A stretch of 64,000 nucleotides of DNA. Source: Saccharomonospora marina XMU15. GTDB lineage: Bacteria; Actinomycetota; Actinomycetes; Mycobacteriales; Pseudonocardiaceae. Positions 1 to 8,425 of the stretch are shown in pieces. The position numbers and the translations under genes are program-made. The notes under the pieces are model-generated. The model saw only the letters and a list, made by a program, of their open reading frames with translations. It did not search any database and was not told the DNA's origin. Position 1 is the first letter of the stretch, and every line of letters begins with the position of its first letter. Location: NCBI RefSeq assembly GCF_000244955.1, contig NZ_CM001439.1, positions 434,001 to 498,000 of the forward strand, written 5' to 3'.

Positions 1-1056
1 CAGTCGGTCGCCCGTGTGGACGATGTCGGCGTTGACGGCGATCGCCGCGACGGCCACCGCCTCATCCGCGCGTCTGCGGCCGATCGCTTCGACCCCATGT
101 GCCTTCAGTTCCTCTTCCTGCATGCCGAGCAGCGTGGGGTTACTTCCCGCGAGGACTTCCACCTCGGCGGGCCGATCGACCAGCAGCGTCTCGACGTTGT
201 GTTCGCGTAGGGCGGTCGTGGTCGCCTCCAGGCCCTGCACGGCGAGCCCGGTGGGTTGTGCGAGTGCGGCACGGAACCGCTCCGCGGTCCGGTCCCTGCG
301 CTCCTGCTGAGTGCGGCTGAGCAGGTCCCTGATCTGCCGGTCGAGTTCTTCGTCCGCCGCGCCCTGGTGCCTGCCGCCGCCCTGCACCTCGCTCGCGTGC
401 GCGCGTACCGACTCGGGCAGGGCCTCCAGCAGCGCCTTGCGCGCCTGCGTCTCACCCGTGACCACCACGAGGCCGGCTCCGATGCGGCGGGCGATGTCCG
501 CCACGTGCTCGGCGGCCAGCTCGATGTTGCGCTTGATGAGTTCCTCGGTGTGTTCCTGGAAGTTTCGGTGTGCCCAGCCGCCGGTCGGCACCTTGTGGAT
601 GTGGTGGTCGGTGCCCTCCACGGTTCTGGCGTCGACGACATGACCGTCGCGGTCGACGGCCGTGACGTCGGCTCCCACCCTGTCGACGACGGCGACGACA
701 TGCGCGGGAGGCGACTCGCCGAGTTCCGCGAGCGGCACGAGGTAGGGCAGCTCGGACAGCCTCGCGATCGGCCGGGCGGGCGGGGCCTCCAGTTCGGTGT
801 CGACCAGCACCGTCGAGCCCGCGGCGACGAGCGCACGCCCGCTTCGTCCCGCGGGCGGCTGACCGGAGCGAACGGCGGACTCCAGCGCGTCGAGAATCGG
901 CCTGTCCGCCCCCTGCGCGGACAGCTCCTCTCGCAGCTCGCGCCACCTGAGGTCCAGCAACTTGGCGGCGTCCTCGGTGGCATGTGTGTCATCGAAGTAG
1001 ACCGAGGCGAACGGCCCTTCGGCCGATACCAAGTCGCGCAGCCTCGCAGTGTCCAC
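1..1056 (-). CDS. Rv2629-like baeRF2-family (archaeal release factor 1-fold) protein, 3' end outside window
   Basis: The minus strand is open from a GTG at 1056 to the window edge, giving about 352 residues without a stop. The N-terminus has a 'GPFASVYFDD' stretch and the middle 'HRNFQEHTEELIKRN' and 'GLVVVTGE', which I recognise from the actinobacterial Rv2629/baeRF2 group related to the eRF1/Vms1 fold. The family is about 370 residues, so only the last few residues should be missing. A GGAGG lies 6 bases before the GTG, which supports this start. The gene is divergent from the TauE gene. The biochemical role of this subgroup is not settled; a release or peptidyl-tRNA hydrolase-like role is inference from fold. 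Confidence 0.75.
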   Translation of the reverse strand, partial: MDTARLRDLVSAEGPFASVYFDDTHATEDAAKLLDLRWRELREELSAQGADRPILDALESAVRSGQPPAGRSGRALVAAGSTVLVDTELEAPPARPIARLSELPYLVPLAELGESPPAHVVAVVDRVGADVTAVDRDGHVVDARTVEGTDHHIHKVPTGGWAHRNFQEHTEELIKRNIELAAEHVADIARRIGAGLVVVTGETQARKALLEALPESVRAHASEVQGGGRHQGAADEELDRQIRDLLSRTQQERRDRTAERFRAALAQPTGLAVQGLEATTTALREHNVETLLVDRPAEVEVLAGSNPTLLGMQEEELKAHGVEAIGRRRADEAVAVAAIAVNADIVHTGDRL

Positions 1057-1212
1057 TCAATACCTCCCTCGCGCGGGTTTGGCCGATGGCTACCCGGTAA
1101 GGGGAAGGCGAAACGTAGTGAGCACACGGAGCGTGATACCGAACACTGTATACGGGCACTGCCTGCGCTCGGCCGACCAGCGTTGCCTATCGTCGGCTCG
1201 CGTGAGCGAAGG

Positions 1213-1986
1213 ATGATCTGGTGGCATGCCGTCCTGATAGCCGCGGCAGGCATCTGGGCGGGAATGATCAACACGGTGGTGGGTTCGGGGACGCTCGTGA
1301 CCTTCCCCGTACTCGTGGCGCTGGGTTACCCACCGCTGACGGCGACCACCTCCAACGCGATCGGGCTGGCACCAGGCACGATCAGCGGAGCCGTCGGCTA
1401 CCGCCACGAGTTGCGCGGGCAGTTCAGGCGCATGCTGACCTTCGTGCCTGCGTCGCTGGTGGGCGCGGGATGCGGAACGGTACTGCTGCTGTCGCTGCCG
1501 CCCGACGCCTTCGAGACGGTGGTGCCCGCGCTCGTCGGGCTCGCCGTAGTGCTCGTGATCATCCAGCCGCGGGTGTCCACCTGGGTGCTGCGCAGGCGGG
1601 AGACCTCCGGCAAGGAACAGGGAACGGGCAGCAAGGTGCTGCTCATCACATTGATCTTCCTCATCGGCGTCTACGGCGGTTACTTCACCGCCGCGCAGGG
1701 TGTGATGCTCATGGCTGTGATGGGCATGCTGCTCAGTGAGCCCATCCAGCGGCTCAACGGAATCAAGAACGTCCTCGCGGCCGTGGTGAACGTCGTGGCG
1801 GGAACCGTCTACGCCTTCATCGCTCCGGTCAGTTGGCCCGCCATCGCACTGCTCGCCTCGGGTTCCATCGTGGGCGGGTGGCTCGGCGCCAGGGTCGGGC
1901 GCAGACTCTCCCCGGTCGCGCTGCGCGCCGTCATCGTGGTGGTCGGTGTCGCGGCGATGGTGCAGATGATCGTTCGACAGGTGTAG
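1213..1986 (+). CDS. TauE/SafE-family membrane permease
   Basis: This encodes 257 residues of almost continuous hydrophobic segments (about eight predicted membrane helices) with the duplicated arrangement of TauE/SafE (sulfite exporter/DUF81) proteins. The first repeat has 'GMINTVVGSGTLVTFPVL' with the conserved N-T-x-x-G-x-G-T, followed by 'TTSNAIGLAPG'; the second begins around 'GVYGGYFTAAQG'. Such proteins move anions such as sulfite, sulfonates or organic acids across the plasma membrane, but the substrate cannot be read from sequence. The open frame extends far upstream, but that part is antisense to the neighbouring gene; ATG 1213, just before the first hydrophobic helix, is the sensible start. 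Confidence 0.85.
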   Translation: MIWWHAVLIAAAGIWAGMINTVVGSGTLVTFPVLVALGYPPLTATTSNAIGLAPGTISGAVGYRHELRGQFRRMLTFVPASLVGAGCGTVLLLSLPPDAFETVVPALVGLAVVLVIIQPRVSTWVLRRRETSGKEQGTGSKVLLITLIFLIGVYGGYFTAAQGVMLMAVMGMLLSEPIQRLNGIKNVLAAVVNVVAGTVYAFIAPVSWPAIALLASGSIVGGWLGARVGRRLSPVALRAVIVVVGVAAMVQMIVRQV

Positions 1987-2011
1987 TTTTGCCCGAAATC
2001 GGGCAGAGAAG

Positions 2012-2317
2012 TTGAACCAGCCGCCTGCCGCTGCGAGGCTGGCGAGCGTGGACCGGTCGCCGCCCGCCGAGCTGGTACGCCACGTCGCCGGGTCCACCGG
2101 CCTGCCCGTGCGGACGGCGGCGCGGGTGGTGGCCGACGTCATGGCGTACTTCTCCGAGACCACAGAGGAGTACGTGCGCAGGCGGCACCGTGAGCTCAAA
2201 CAGCGCGGCCACCGCAACGAGCGGATCTGGACCGTGCTCGCGGCGGAGCTGGAACAACGCCCGGTGGCGGCACCACAGCTGACCCGGCGCCAGCTACGGC
2301 GCATCGTCTACGGCTAG
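2012..2317 (+). CDS. Small conserved-looking basic protein upstream of glmS
   Basis: This is a 101-residue ORF from TTG 2012; an in-frame GTG at 2048 would give 89 residues beginning 'VDRSPPAELVRHV' and is an equally good start. The protein is helical and rich in Arg, with 'YVRRRHRELKQRGHRNERIW' in the centre and 'LTRRQLRRIVYG' at the C-terminus. It ends 14 bases before glmS and probably shares its transcript. I do not recognise a named domain. Coding is supported by GC-rich third positions and by tight spacing. Confidence 0.6.
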   Translation: MNQPPAAARLASVDRSPPAELVRHVAGSTGLPVRTAARVVADVMAYFSETTEEYVRRRHRELKQRGHRNERIWTVLAAELEQRPVAAPQLTRRQLRRIVYG

Positions 2318-2331
2318 GGAGAGCTACTCGT

Positions 2332-4158
2332 ATGTGTGGAATCGTCGGCTACGTCGGGCACCGGGACGCCACCCCGATCCTGCTTGAGGGGCTGCACCGG
2401 CTGGAGTACCGCGGCTACGACTCCGCGGGCATCGCGGTGGTCAACCGGGGCAAGCTGCGCGTGACCAAGGCCGCCGTACGCGTCGCCGAACTACGGTCCC
2501 TCGTCGGTGACGGCCACCCCGCGAACATTGGGCTCGCGCACACCCGGTGGGCCACGCACGGCGAACCGACCGAGCGCAACGCGCACCCGCACGTGGACCC
2601 GGACGGCAGGGTCGCCGTCGTACACAACGGCATCATCGAGAACGCCGACCAGTTGCGGGCGAAGCTGACGGCGGAGGGTGCCACGTTCGCCTCCGACACC
2701 GACACCGAGGTGCTCGCCCACCTCGTCGCCGCACGCGTCTCGGCAGGCGCGGCGTCACTGGAGGACGCGGTTCGCGCCGCGCTGTGGGAGGTCGAGGGCG
2801 CCTACGGCATCGTGGTGCTCGACGTGCGAAACCCAGGCGAACTTGTGGTGGCCCGCAACGGCAGCCCCATCGTGCTCGGCATCGGCGACTCGGAGATGTT
2901 CGTCGCCTCCGACCTCGCCGCCCTGGTACGGCACACCCAGCAGGTCGTCTACCTCGACGACGGCGAGCTGGCCACACTGCGCGCCGACGGCTACCGGACC
3001 AGCACCCTGCAGGCTCGGCGCACCGACAAGACTCCCACCGTCGTGGAACTCACCGACTCCGACTACGCGCTCGACGGGTTCTCCGACTACATGCGCAAGG
3101 AGATCGCCGAGCAGCCGGAGGCGGTACGCAGGGCGTTGCTCGGCAGGCTCGACGAACGGTTCTCCACCGCCCGGCTCGACGGGCTGCGCATGGACCCCCA
3201 CGAACTTCGCTCGGTGCAGCGGGTGAAGTTCCTCGGCTGCGGATCGGCCTACTACGCGGGCCAGATCGGTGCCGACCTGGTCGAGCAGTTGGCCAGGATT
3301 CCCGCCGATGCCGAATCCGCCTCCGAGTTCCGCTACCGCAACCCCGTCGTCGACGGCGACACGCTGTATGTCGCGGTGAGCCAGTCCGGCGAGACCGCCG
3401 ACACGCTGGCCGCGGTGCAGGAACTGCGCCGAAAGGGCGGCCGGGTGATCGGTGTGGTCAACGCGGTGGGCAGCGCGATCGCGAGGGAGTGCGGCAGTGG
3501 TGTGTTCCTGCACGCCGGGCCCGAGGTTTCGGTGGCCTCGACGAAGGCGGTCACGAACATGAGCACCTGCTTCGCCCTGTTGGCGTTGCTGCTCGGGCGG
3601 GTGCGCGATCTGTCCGTCGCCGACGGCAGGCGCATCGTCGCCGGACTGGACTCACTTCCCGACCGCATCGAGGAAGCGATCGCGGCCGAGGACCACATCG
3701 CCGAGATCGCGCGCCGGTTCGCCGGGGCAGGCAGCATGTTCTTCGTCGGAAGGGTCCGCGGCTGGCCGGTGGCGCGGGAAGGCGCGCAGAAGCTGAAGGA
3801 GATCTCCTACGTGCATGCCGAGGCATACCAGGCAGGCGAACTCAAGCACGGGCCGATCGCCCTGATCGACGCCCAGATGCCGTCGGTGGTGATCGTGCCC
3901 GACGACGAGTTGCTGGCCAAGAACATCGGCACCATCGAGCAGATCAGGGCCAGGGGCGGGCCGGTGCTCGCGGTGACCAACGCGACGCTTCCTGCGGGGC
4001 TGGCCGACGCCGAGATCCGCGTGCCACACGTCACCGAGGAACTCGACCCGATCCTGTTCGGCATTCCGCTGCAGCTGCTGGCCTACCACCTGGCCGTCGC
4101 GCTCGGCAGGGACATCGACAAGCCGCGAAACCTCGCCAAGAGCGTGACCGTCGAGTAG
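2332..4158 (+). CDS. glmS: Glutamine--fructose-6-phosphate aminotransferase (isomerizing)
   Basis: GlmS converts fructose-6-phosphate and glutamine to glucosamine-6-phosphate, the first step to UDP-GlcNAc for peptidoglycan and other amino sugars. The 608-residue product starts MCGIVGYVG, so Cys2 is the N-terminal nucleophile of the class II glutamine amidotransferase domain (about residues 1-220). Two SIS isomerase domains follow, with 'SQSGETADT' near residue 348 and the C-terminal 'DKPRNLAKSVTVE' typical of the family. Length is normal. A GGGAGAG sequence precedes the ATG by 7-8 bases. The gene converges closely with the aminotransferase on the other strand (12 bases between stops). Confidence 0.97.
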   Translation: MCGIVGYVGHRDATPILLEGLHRLEYRGYDSAGIAVVNRGKLRVTKAAVRVAELRSLVGDGHPANIGLAHTRWATHGEPTERNAHPHVDPDGRVAVVHNGIIENADQLRAKLTAEGATFASDTDTEVLAHLVAARVSAGAASLEDAVRAALWEVEGAYGIVVLDVRNPGELVVARNGSPIVLGIGDSEMFVASDLAALVRHTQQVVYLDDGELATLRADGYRTSTLQARRTDKTPTVVELTDSDYALDGFSDYMRKEIAEQPEAVRRALLGRLDERFSTARLDGLRMDPHELRSVQRVKFLGCGSAYYAGQIGADLVEQLARIPADAESASEFRYRNPVVDGDTLYVAVSQSGETADTLAAVQELRRKGGRVIGVVNAVGSAIARECGSGVFLHAGPEVSVASTKAVTNMSTCFALLALLLGRVRDLSVADGRRIVAGLDSLPDRIEEAIAAEDHIAEIARRFAGAGSMFFVGRVRGWPVAREGAQKLKEISYVHAEAYQAGELKHGPIALIDAQMPSVVIVPDDELLAKNIGTIEQIRARGGPVLAVTNATLPAGLADAEIRVPHVTEELDPILFGIPLQLLAYHLAVALGRDIDKPRNLAKSVTVE

Positions 4159-4170
4159 TTGCCCACATCC

Positions 4171-5223
4171 TCAGAACGAGCGCGCGGCCTCGAGGAACAC
4201 GTCGTTCTCCGACGGGGTGCCGATGGTTACCCGCGCGCCCTCACCGGCGAACGGGCGGACCACCACCTTGTGTTCGAGTGCGTGCTCGGCGAAGGCCATC
4301 GTTCGCTCACCCAGCGGCAGCCACACGAAGTTCGCCTGCGTCGGCGGCACCTCGTAACCCAGTTCGAGGAGTGTGTCGCGGACCCGCTCGCGTTCAAGCG
4401 CCATGTCGGCGCAGCGTGCCAGCAACTCCTCCTTGGCGTCGAGCGAGGCGATCGCCGCGGCCTGCGCCACCGCGTTGACGCTGAACGCCACGTACACCTT
4501 GCGCACCGCGTCCACCAACTCCGGCGCCGCGATCGCGTAGCCGACTCGCAGCCCGGCGAGGCCGTACGCCTTGGAGAAGGTTCGCAGCACCGCCACGTTG
4601 CGCCTGGCGCGGGCGAACTCCAGCCCGTCGGGCACGTCGGCGTCGGTGACGAACTCGCGATAGGCCTCGTCGAGCACCACCACCACGTGCGGCGGTACCC
4701 GGTCCAGGAAGCGCGTCAGCTCCTGCCTGTCCACGGTCGTACCGGTGGGGTTGTTCGGGTTGCACACGAACACCAGCCGCGTTTTCGGCGTGATCGCCGC
4801 CAGCATCGCGTCGAGGTCGTGGGTGTGCGAGTGGGTCAGCGGAACTCTTACGGGTGTGGCGTTGCCGACCTGCGTGACTATCGGGTATGCCTCGAACGAA
4901 CGCCACGCGAAGACCACTTCCTCGCCGGGGTGGCACGTGGCCTGGACGAACTGCTGGCACAGCGACACCGAGCCACAGCCGACCGCGATCCGGTTCGTGG
5001 CTACGTCGAGTTCCGCCGACAGCCGTTCCACCAGCGCCGTGGCCGCCATGTCGGGGTAGCGGTTCGCCTCGGCCGTTGCCCGCGCGATCGCCTCGGCGAC
5101 GCTGGGCAACGGTCCGCCCGGCACCTCGTTGCTCGCCAGCTTGATCGCGCCAGGGACGGAGGCGCCGGGCACGTACGAGGGCAGCGCCGCGAGGTCGGCA
5201 CGCGTGGGGATCTCGGAGGACAT
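4171..5223 (-). CDS. Histidinol-phosphate / aromatic aminotransferase (HisC-type)
   Basis: This is a PLP-dependent class I/II aminotransferase of 350 residues. It shows the HisC pattern 'IKLASNE' near the N-terminus, 'NPNNPTGT' in the middle, 'VLDEAYREF' and the PLP lysine region 'RTFSKAYGLAGLRVGY'. HisC-like enzymes transaminate imidazole-acetol phosphate, and a second actinobacterial group (often called HisC2 or Pat) acts on aromatic 2-oxo acids. There are no other his genes nearby, so the aromatic type is quite possible. The ATG at 5223 has a GAGGAG six bases upstream; the open frame extends 23 codons further without a better start. Confidence 0.9.
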   Translation of the reverse strand: MSSEIPTRADLAALPSYVPGASVPGAIKLASNEVPGGPLPSVAEAIARATAEANRYPDMAATALVERLSAELDVATNRIAVGCGSVSLCQQFVQATCHPGEEVVFAWRSFEAYPIVTQVGNATPVRVPLTHSHTHDLDAMLAAITPKTRLVFVCNPNNPTGTTVDRQELTRFLDRVPPHVVVVLDEAYREFVTDADVPDGLEFARARRNVAVLRTFSKAYGLAGLRVGYAIAAPELVDAVRKVYVAFSVNAVAQAAAIASLDAKEELLARCADMALERERVRDTLLELGYEVPPTQANFVWLPLGERTMAFAEHALEHKVVVRPFAGEGARVTIGTPSENDVFLEAARSF

Positions 5224-5324
5224 GGCGACTCCTCGGGCATCGAGAAAAGGTTCCGGCGACAAACCTATCTCGCCGGATATCTGACAGCTCACGTTGACCC
5301 GGGGTGCACTATCGGTGGTTGAGT

Positions 5325-5981
5325 ATGCACATGAGGCAGACGCTTACGCAGGACTACGAACGTGCGGACGGCCGCGCGCTTCGGCTCACCTTCGCCGAGC
5401 CGGAGAGCGCTCAGCGCGGAGGTCTCGTGGTCCTGCACGAGGCGGGTTCGGTGACCGACACCGCCCGCGTCCTCGTCAGCTCGCTGGCGGCGGAGGGCTG
5501 GCTCGCCGTGGCACCGCACATCGGTAGTGCCCGTGCTCCGATGGCCGGGGCGGACGTGCTCGCGGCCACCGACACGACACTCGCCTGGCTGGTCGATCAC
5601 GACGTGCGCGCCGACCTGCTCGGTGTCGTCGGTTTCGACCTGGGTGGCACCGCGGCGCTCGTGGTGGCCGCGAGACGGATGCTCGGTGCGGCGGTCAGCG
5701 TGGGCGGTCACGGAATCAGCAGCCCCGCCTCCCAAGGGCTGCCCGCGCTCGTGGACATCGCGGCCGACCTCAGCAGCCCGTGGTTGGGGGTGTACGGCGA
5801 CGACGGCGACGACTTCCTCGAGGCGGAGGTGGAGCGGCTGCGCGAGGCCGCGGCCAAGGCCGAGGTTGCGACCAACGTCGTGCGCTATCCGGGCGCCCGG
5901 CACCGGTTCGACGCGGACCCGACGGCGGCGGAGGACGCCTGGCAACGCACGCTCGCCTGGTTCGACGCGCACCTGCGCTAG
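5325..5981 (+). CDS. Dienelactone hydrolase-like alpha/beta hydrolase lacking the catalytic Cys
   Basis: This 218-residue protein aligns by eye with the dienelactone hydrolase (DLH) family: 'GGLVVLHEAGSVTDTAR' near the start, the nucleophile elbow 'GFDLGGTAAL', 'YGDDGDDF' and the C-terminal His motif 'PGARHRFDAD'. In typical DLH the elbow reads G-x-C-x-G-G with Cys as nucleophile; here that position is Asp105. The His (193) and acid parts look intact. The protein may be non-hydrolytic, use Asp as in haloalkane dehalogenase-type enzymes, or have another role. ATG 5325 and ATG 5331 are both possible; neither has a clear ribosome site. It stands alone between two core genes. Confidence 0.8.
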   Translation: MHMRQTLTQDYERADGRALRLTFAEPESAQRGGLVVLHEAGSVTDTARVLVSSLAAEGWLAVAPHIGSARAPMAGADVLAATDTTLAWLVDHDVRADLLGVVGFDLGGTAALVVAARRMLGAAVSVGGHGISSPASQGLPALVDIAADLSSPWLGVYGDDGDDFLEAEVERLREAAAKAEVATNVVRYPGARHRFDADPTAAEDAWQRTLAWFDAHLR

Positions 5982-6037
5982 GGAGTTTGCTCTTCTTGCC
6001 GGAGGAGTTGGTCGCCACACTGGCCTAGGCTCGGCGC

Positions 6038-8017
6038 ATGACTGCTGACGCCGACGTCCCAGAAGTGTTGTGGCGGCCCACTTCCGAGCAGGTGGAACGG
6101 ACCAGGATCGAGGACTTCCGCCGCTGGCTCGGTGCCAACCGCGACGTGCACGCCGGTGATTACCACGAGTTGTGGTCGTACTCGGTGCGAGACCTGTCGG
6201 GCTTCTGGTCGGCGGTCGCCGAGTACCTGGGGGTGCGCTGGCACCAGCAGCCGGCCGAGGTGTTGTCCGGCATGGAGATGCCCGGCGCGCGATGGTTCGC
6301 GGGCGGCACGCTGAACTACGCCGAGCATGCGTTGAGCGGCGGCGTTGCCGGTGCGGCCAAGGCCGACAACGATCCCGCGGTGGTGTTCCAGCGGGAGGAC
6401 GGTGCCGAGGAACGGCTGTCCTACGGCGACCTGCGGGCACGGGTGGCTGCGGCGCGTGGTGCGCTGCGGTCTCTCGGCGTCGGGAAGGGCGACCGGGTTG
6501 TCGCGCTCGCGCCGAACTGTCCGCAGACCCTTGTCGCGTTCCTCGCCGCGGCCAGCCTCGGTGCTGTCTGGTCGTCGTGCTCGCCGGACTTCGGCGTGCG
6601 GGCGGTTTCCGACCGCTTCACCCAGATCGAGCCGAAGGTGCTCATCGCCGTCAACGGCTACCGCTACAACGGCAGGTCGTTCGACATCAGGCCGACTGTG
6701 GAGGAGCTGCGGTCGAAGTTGCCTCGGCTCGCGGCGACCGTGCTCGTGGGATACGAGGGCGGCGGCACGATCCCCGGCACGCTGGACTGGGAGGCGTTGC
6801 TGGCCGGGCACGCGGGTACCGCGCTTGAGTTCGAGCCGGTGGAGTTCGACCACCCGCTGTGGGTGCTGTATTCGTCGGGGACGACGGGGTTGCCGAAGGG
6901 CATCGTGCAGGGGCACGGCGGCATCATCGTGGAGCACCTGAAGATCCTGGCGTTGCACTGCGACCTCGGGCCCGGCGAGCGGTTTTTCTGGTTCACCACC
7001 ACGGGTTGGATGATGTGGAACTTCCTCGTCTCCGGGCTGCTCGTGGGAACCACGATCGTGCTCTACGACGGCAGCCCTGCCCATCCGGATCTCAACACGT
7101 TGTGGCGTCTTGCGCAGAAACATGAGGTGACCTACTTCGGCACGTCGGCGCCGTTCGTGCAGAGTTGCCTGAAGCAGCGGTTGCGCCCCGCTGCCGAGTT
7201 CGACCTTTCGGCGATGCGGGCGCTGGGCTCCACCGGTGCGCCGCTGAGCGTGGAGGGCTTCCGCTGGATCGCCGAGGAGATCGGCGAGCACGTACAGATC
7301 TGCTCCGTTTCCGGCGGCACCGACCTGTGCACCGCGTTCGTCGGTGCGTCGCCGGACGTTCCGGTGTGGTTGGGGGAGTTGTCGTGCCGGTGCCTGGGTG
7401 CCGCCGTGGAGGCCTACGACGAGGCGGGCGACCCCGTGGTCGACCAGGTGGGCGAATTGATCATCACGAAGCCGATGCCGTCGATGCCGGTGGCGTTCTG
7501 GAACGACCCCGACGGCACGCGGCTGCGGGAGGCCTACTTCGAGGACTACCCCGGCAAGTGGCGCCACGGCGACTGGATCAAGATCACCGACCGTGGCTCG
7601 GCAGTGATCTACGGGCGAAGTGACTCCACCCTCAACCGCGGCGGCGTGCGGATGGGCACGGCCGAGTTCTATCGTGTCGTCGAGGGTTTCGACGAGGTGT
7701 TGGACTCGCTGGTCATCGACACCTCGGCGGGTGATGAGGGGCAGTTGTTGTGCTTCCTCGTGCTCGCGCAGCGGGCGAAGCTGGAGGACGTGGAGCCGAC
7801 CTTGCGCGCCGAGTTGCGCAAGGAGCTGTCGCCAAGGCACGTGCCCGACCGGTTCATCGTGGTGGAACAGGTGCCGAGGACGCTGAACGGCAAGAAGTGC
7901 GAGGTGCCGGTGAAGAAGATCCTCTCCGGGGTGGCCCCGGAACGCGCGGTGAGCAAGGACGCACTCGCCAACCCGGACTCGCTGACCCCGTTCGTGGCTT
8001 ACGCGGCACGCGAATGA
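6038..8017 (+). CDS. Acetoacetyl-CoA synthetase (acetoacetate--CoA ligase)
   Basis: This 659-residue ANL-superfamily enzyme activates acetoacetate (or a related short acid) to its CoA ester with ATP. The N-terminal ~100 residues, including 'FWSAVAEYLGV' and 'WFAGGTLNYAEHAL', are the ACAS_N extension typical of the acetoacetyl/acetyl-CoA synthetase branch. The AMP-binding motif 'YSSGTTGLPKG' lies near residue 278, and the C-terminal 'RTLNGKKCEVPVKKIL' contains the acyl-adenylate lysine characteristic of acetoacetyl-CoA synthetases. Length matches the family. It is monocistronic, followed by two tRNA genes. Confidence 0.92.
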   Translation: MTADADVPEVLWRPTSEQVERTRIEDFRRWLGANRDVHAGDYHELWSYSVRDLSGFWSAVAEYLGVRWHQQPAEVLSGMEMPGARWFAGGTLNYAEHALSGGVAGAAKADNDPAVVFQREDGAEERLSYGDLRARVAAARGALRSLGVGKGDRVVALAPNCPQTLVAFLAAASLGAVWSSCSPDFGVRAVSDRFTQIEPKVLIAVNGYRYNGRSFDIRPTVEELRSKLPRLAATVLVGYEGGGTIPGTLDWEALLAGHAGTALEFEPVEFDHPLWVLYSSGTTGLPKGIVQGHGGIIVEHLKILALHCDLGPGERFFWFTTTGWMMWNFLVSGLLVGTTIVLYDGSPAHPDLNTLWRLAQKHEVTYFGTSAPFVQSCLKQRLRPAAEFDLSAMRALGSTGAPLSVEGFRWIAEEIGEHVQICSVSGGTDLCTAFVGASPDVPVWLGELSCRCLGAAVEAYDEAGDPVVDQVGELIITKPMPSMPVAFWNDPDGTRLREAYFEDYPGKWRHGDWIKITDRGSAVIYGRSDSTLNRGGVRMGTAEFYRVVEGFDEVLDSLVIDTSAGDEGQLLCFLVLAQRAKLEDVEPTLRAELRKELSPRHVPDRFIVVEQVPRTLNGKKCEVPVKKILSGVAPERAVSKDALANPDSLTPFVAYAARE

Positions 8018-8045
8018 CCTGGTCAGCGGGTTGACTGGGGGTGCT

Positions 8046-8075
8046 TTGCCGGGCTTCGGTGGCGGTGTGTAGTCT
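8046..8075 (+). promoter_or_regulatory. Possible sigma70-type promoter for tRNA-Ser
   Basis: TTGCCG (8046-8051) and TAGTCT (8070-8075) are separated by 18 bases and would start transcription about 15-20 bases before the tRNA-Ser 5' end. This is a pattern match only. Confidence 0.35.
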
Positions 8076-8098
8076 ATGACGGCAGTGGTCGCGACCTG

Positions 8099-8187
8099 GG
8101 AGGCTTCGCCTAGTCTGGTCTATGGCGCCGCACTGCTAATGCGGTTGGGGGTAACCCCCCTCCCGGGTTCAAATCCCGGAGCCTCCG
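8099..8187 (+). tRNA. tRNA-Ser (anticodon GCT)
   Basis: A full cloverleaf can be drawn: acceptor GGAGGCT pairs with AGCCTCC, the anticodon stem CCGCA/TGCGG encloses loop CTGCTAA (anticodon GCT, reading AGC/AGT Ser), there is a long variable arm rich in G/C as expected for serine tRNA, and a T arm with GGTTCAAAT. No CCA is encoded. It lies 57 bases upstream of tRNA-Arg and is probably cotranscribed with it. Confidence 0.95.
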
Positions 8188-8243
8188 CCGGGGCTCGGCC
8201 CAGCCGAGCACCACCCCGACTCCGGTCGGGAACAACTGAACAT

Positions 8244-8316
8244 GCGCCCGTAGCTCAACGGATAGAGCATCTGACTACGGATCAGAAGGTTTGGGGTTCG
8301 AATCCCTACGGGCGCG
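8244..8316 (+). tRNA. tRNA-Arg (anticodon ACG), integration target
   Basis: Acceptor stem GCGCCCG pairs with CGGGCGC; the anticodon stem TCTGA/TCAGA encloses loop CTACGGA, anticodon ACG. The T arm carries GGTTCGAATCC. The gene stays intact because the 3' 44 bases are supplied by the left end of the inserted element; the same bases recur at 26815. No CCA is encoded. Confidence 0.96.
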
Positions 8317-8318
8317 CA
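8273..8318. repeat. attL: 46-bp direct repeat in tRNA-Arg
   Basis: Bases 8273-8318 (anticodon stem-loop to two bases past the tRNA 3' end) are identical to 26815-26860; flanking bases differ on both sides (T/C on the left, T/G on the right). A tyrosine integrase gene starts just inside, as expected for tRNA-targeting elements. Confidence 0.95.
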
Positions 8319-8331
8319 TCGGAAAGTCCAG

Positions 8332-8378
8332 GTCAAGGCCTTGTTCTCAGTAATGAGACGAGGCCTTGACTGCTTTTT
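8332..8378. terminator. Hairpin terminator between tRNA-Arg and integrase
   Basis: GTCAAGGCCT (8332-8341) pairs with AGGCCTTGAC (8361-8370), an inner TCTCA/TGAGA pairing extends the loop region, and TGCTTTTT follows. It lies inside the element and would end tRNA transcription after integration; the near-symmetry suggests it also stops the convergent integrase transcript. Confidence 0.75.
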
Positions 8379-8390
8379 GGCGGCTGATCG

Positions 8391-8406
8391 TCTCACAACT
8401 TCTCAC
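8391..8406. repeat. Paired TCTCAC repeats near attL (candidate integrase arm site)
   Basis: TCTCAC occurs at 8391 and 8401, about 73 bases inside the left core site. A similar pair sits inside the right end (26694 and 26705). The arm-site role is inference. Confidence 0.4.
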
Positions 8407-8425
8407 GTACGTTTGTACTGCTTGC

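Noticed and set aside
256-1212. Long plus-strand frame continuous with the TauE gene
   Set aside because: It is antisense to the Rv2629-like gene, has no recognisable sequence and no membrane pattern; the TauE family start is at 1213.
2547-4478. 643-codon plus-strand frame overlapping glmS
   Set aside because: It is Arg/Gly-rich, typical of an out-of-frame reading of a GC-rich gene.
5978-7840. 620-codon minus-strand frame
   Set aside because: It is the antisense shadow of acetoacetyl-CoA synthetase; composition is His/Arg/Pro-rich with no motif.
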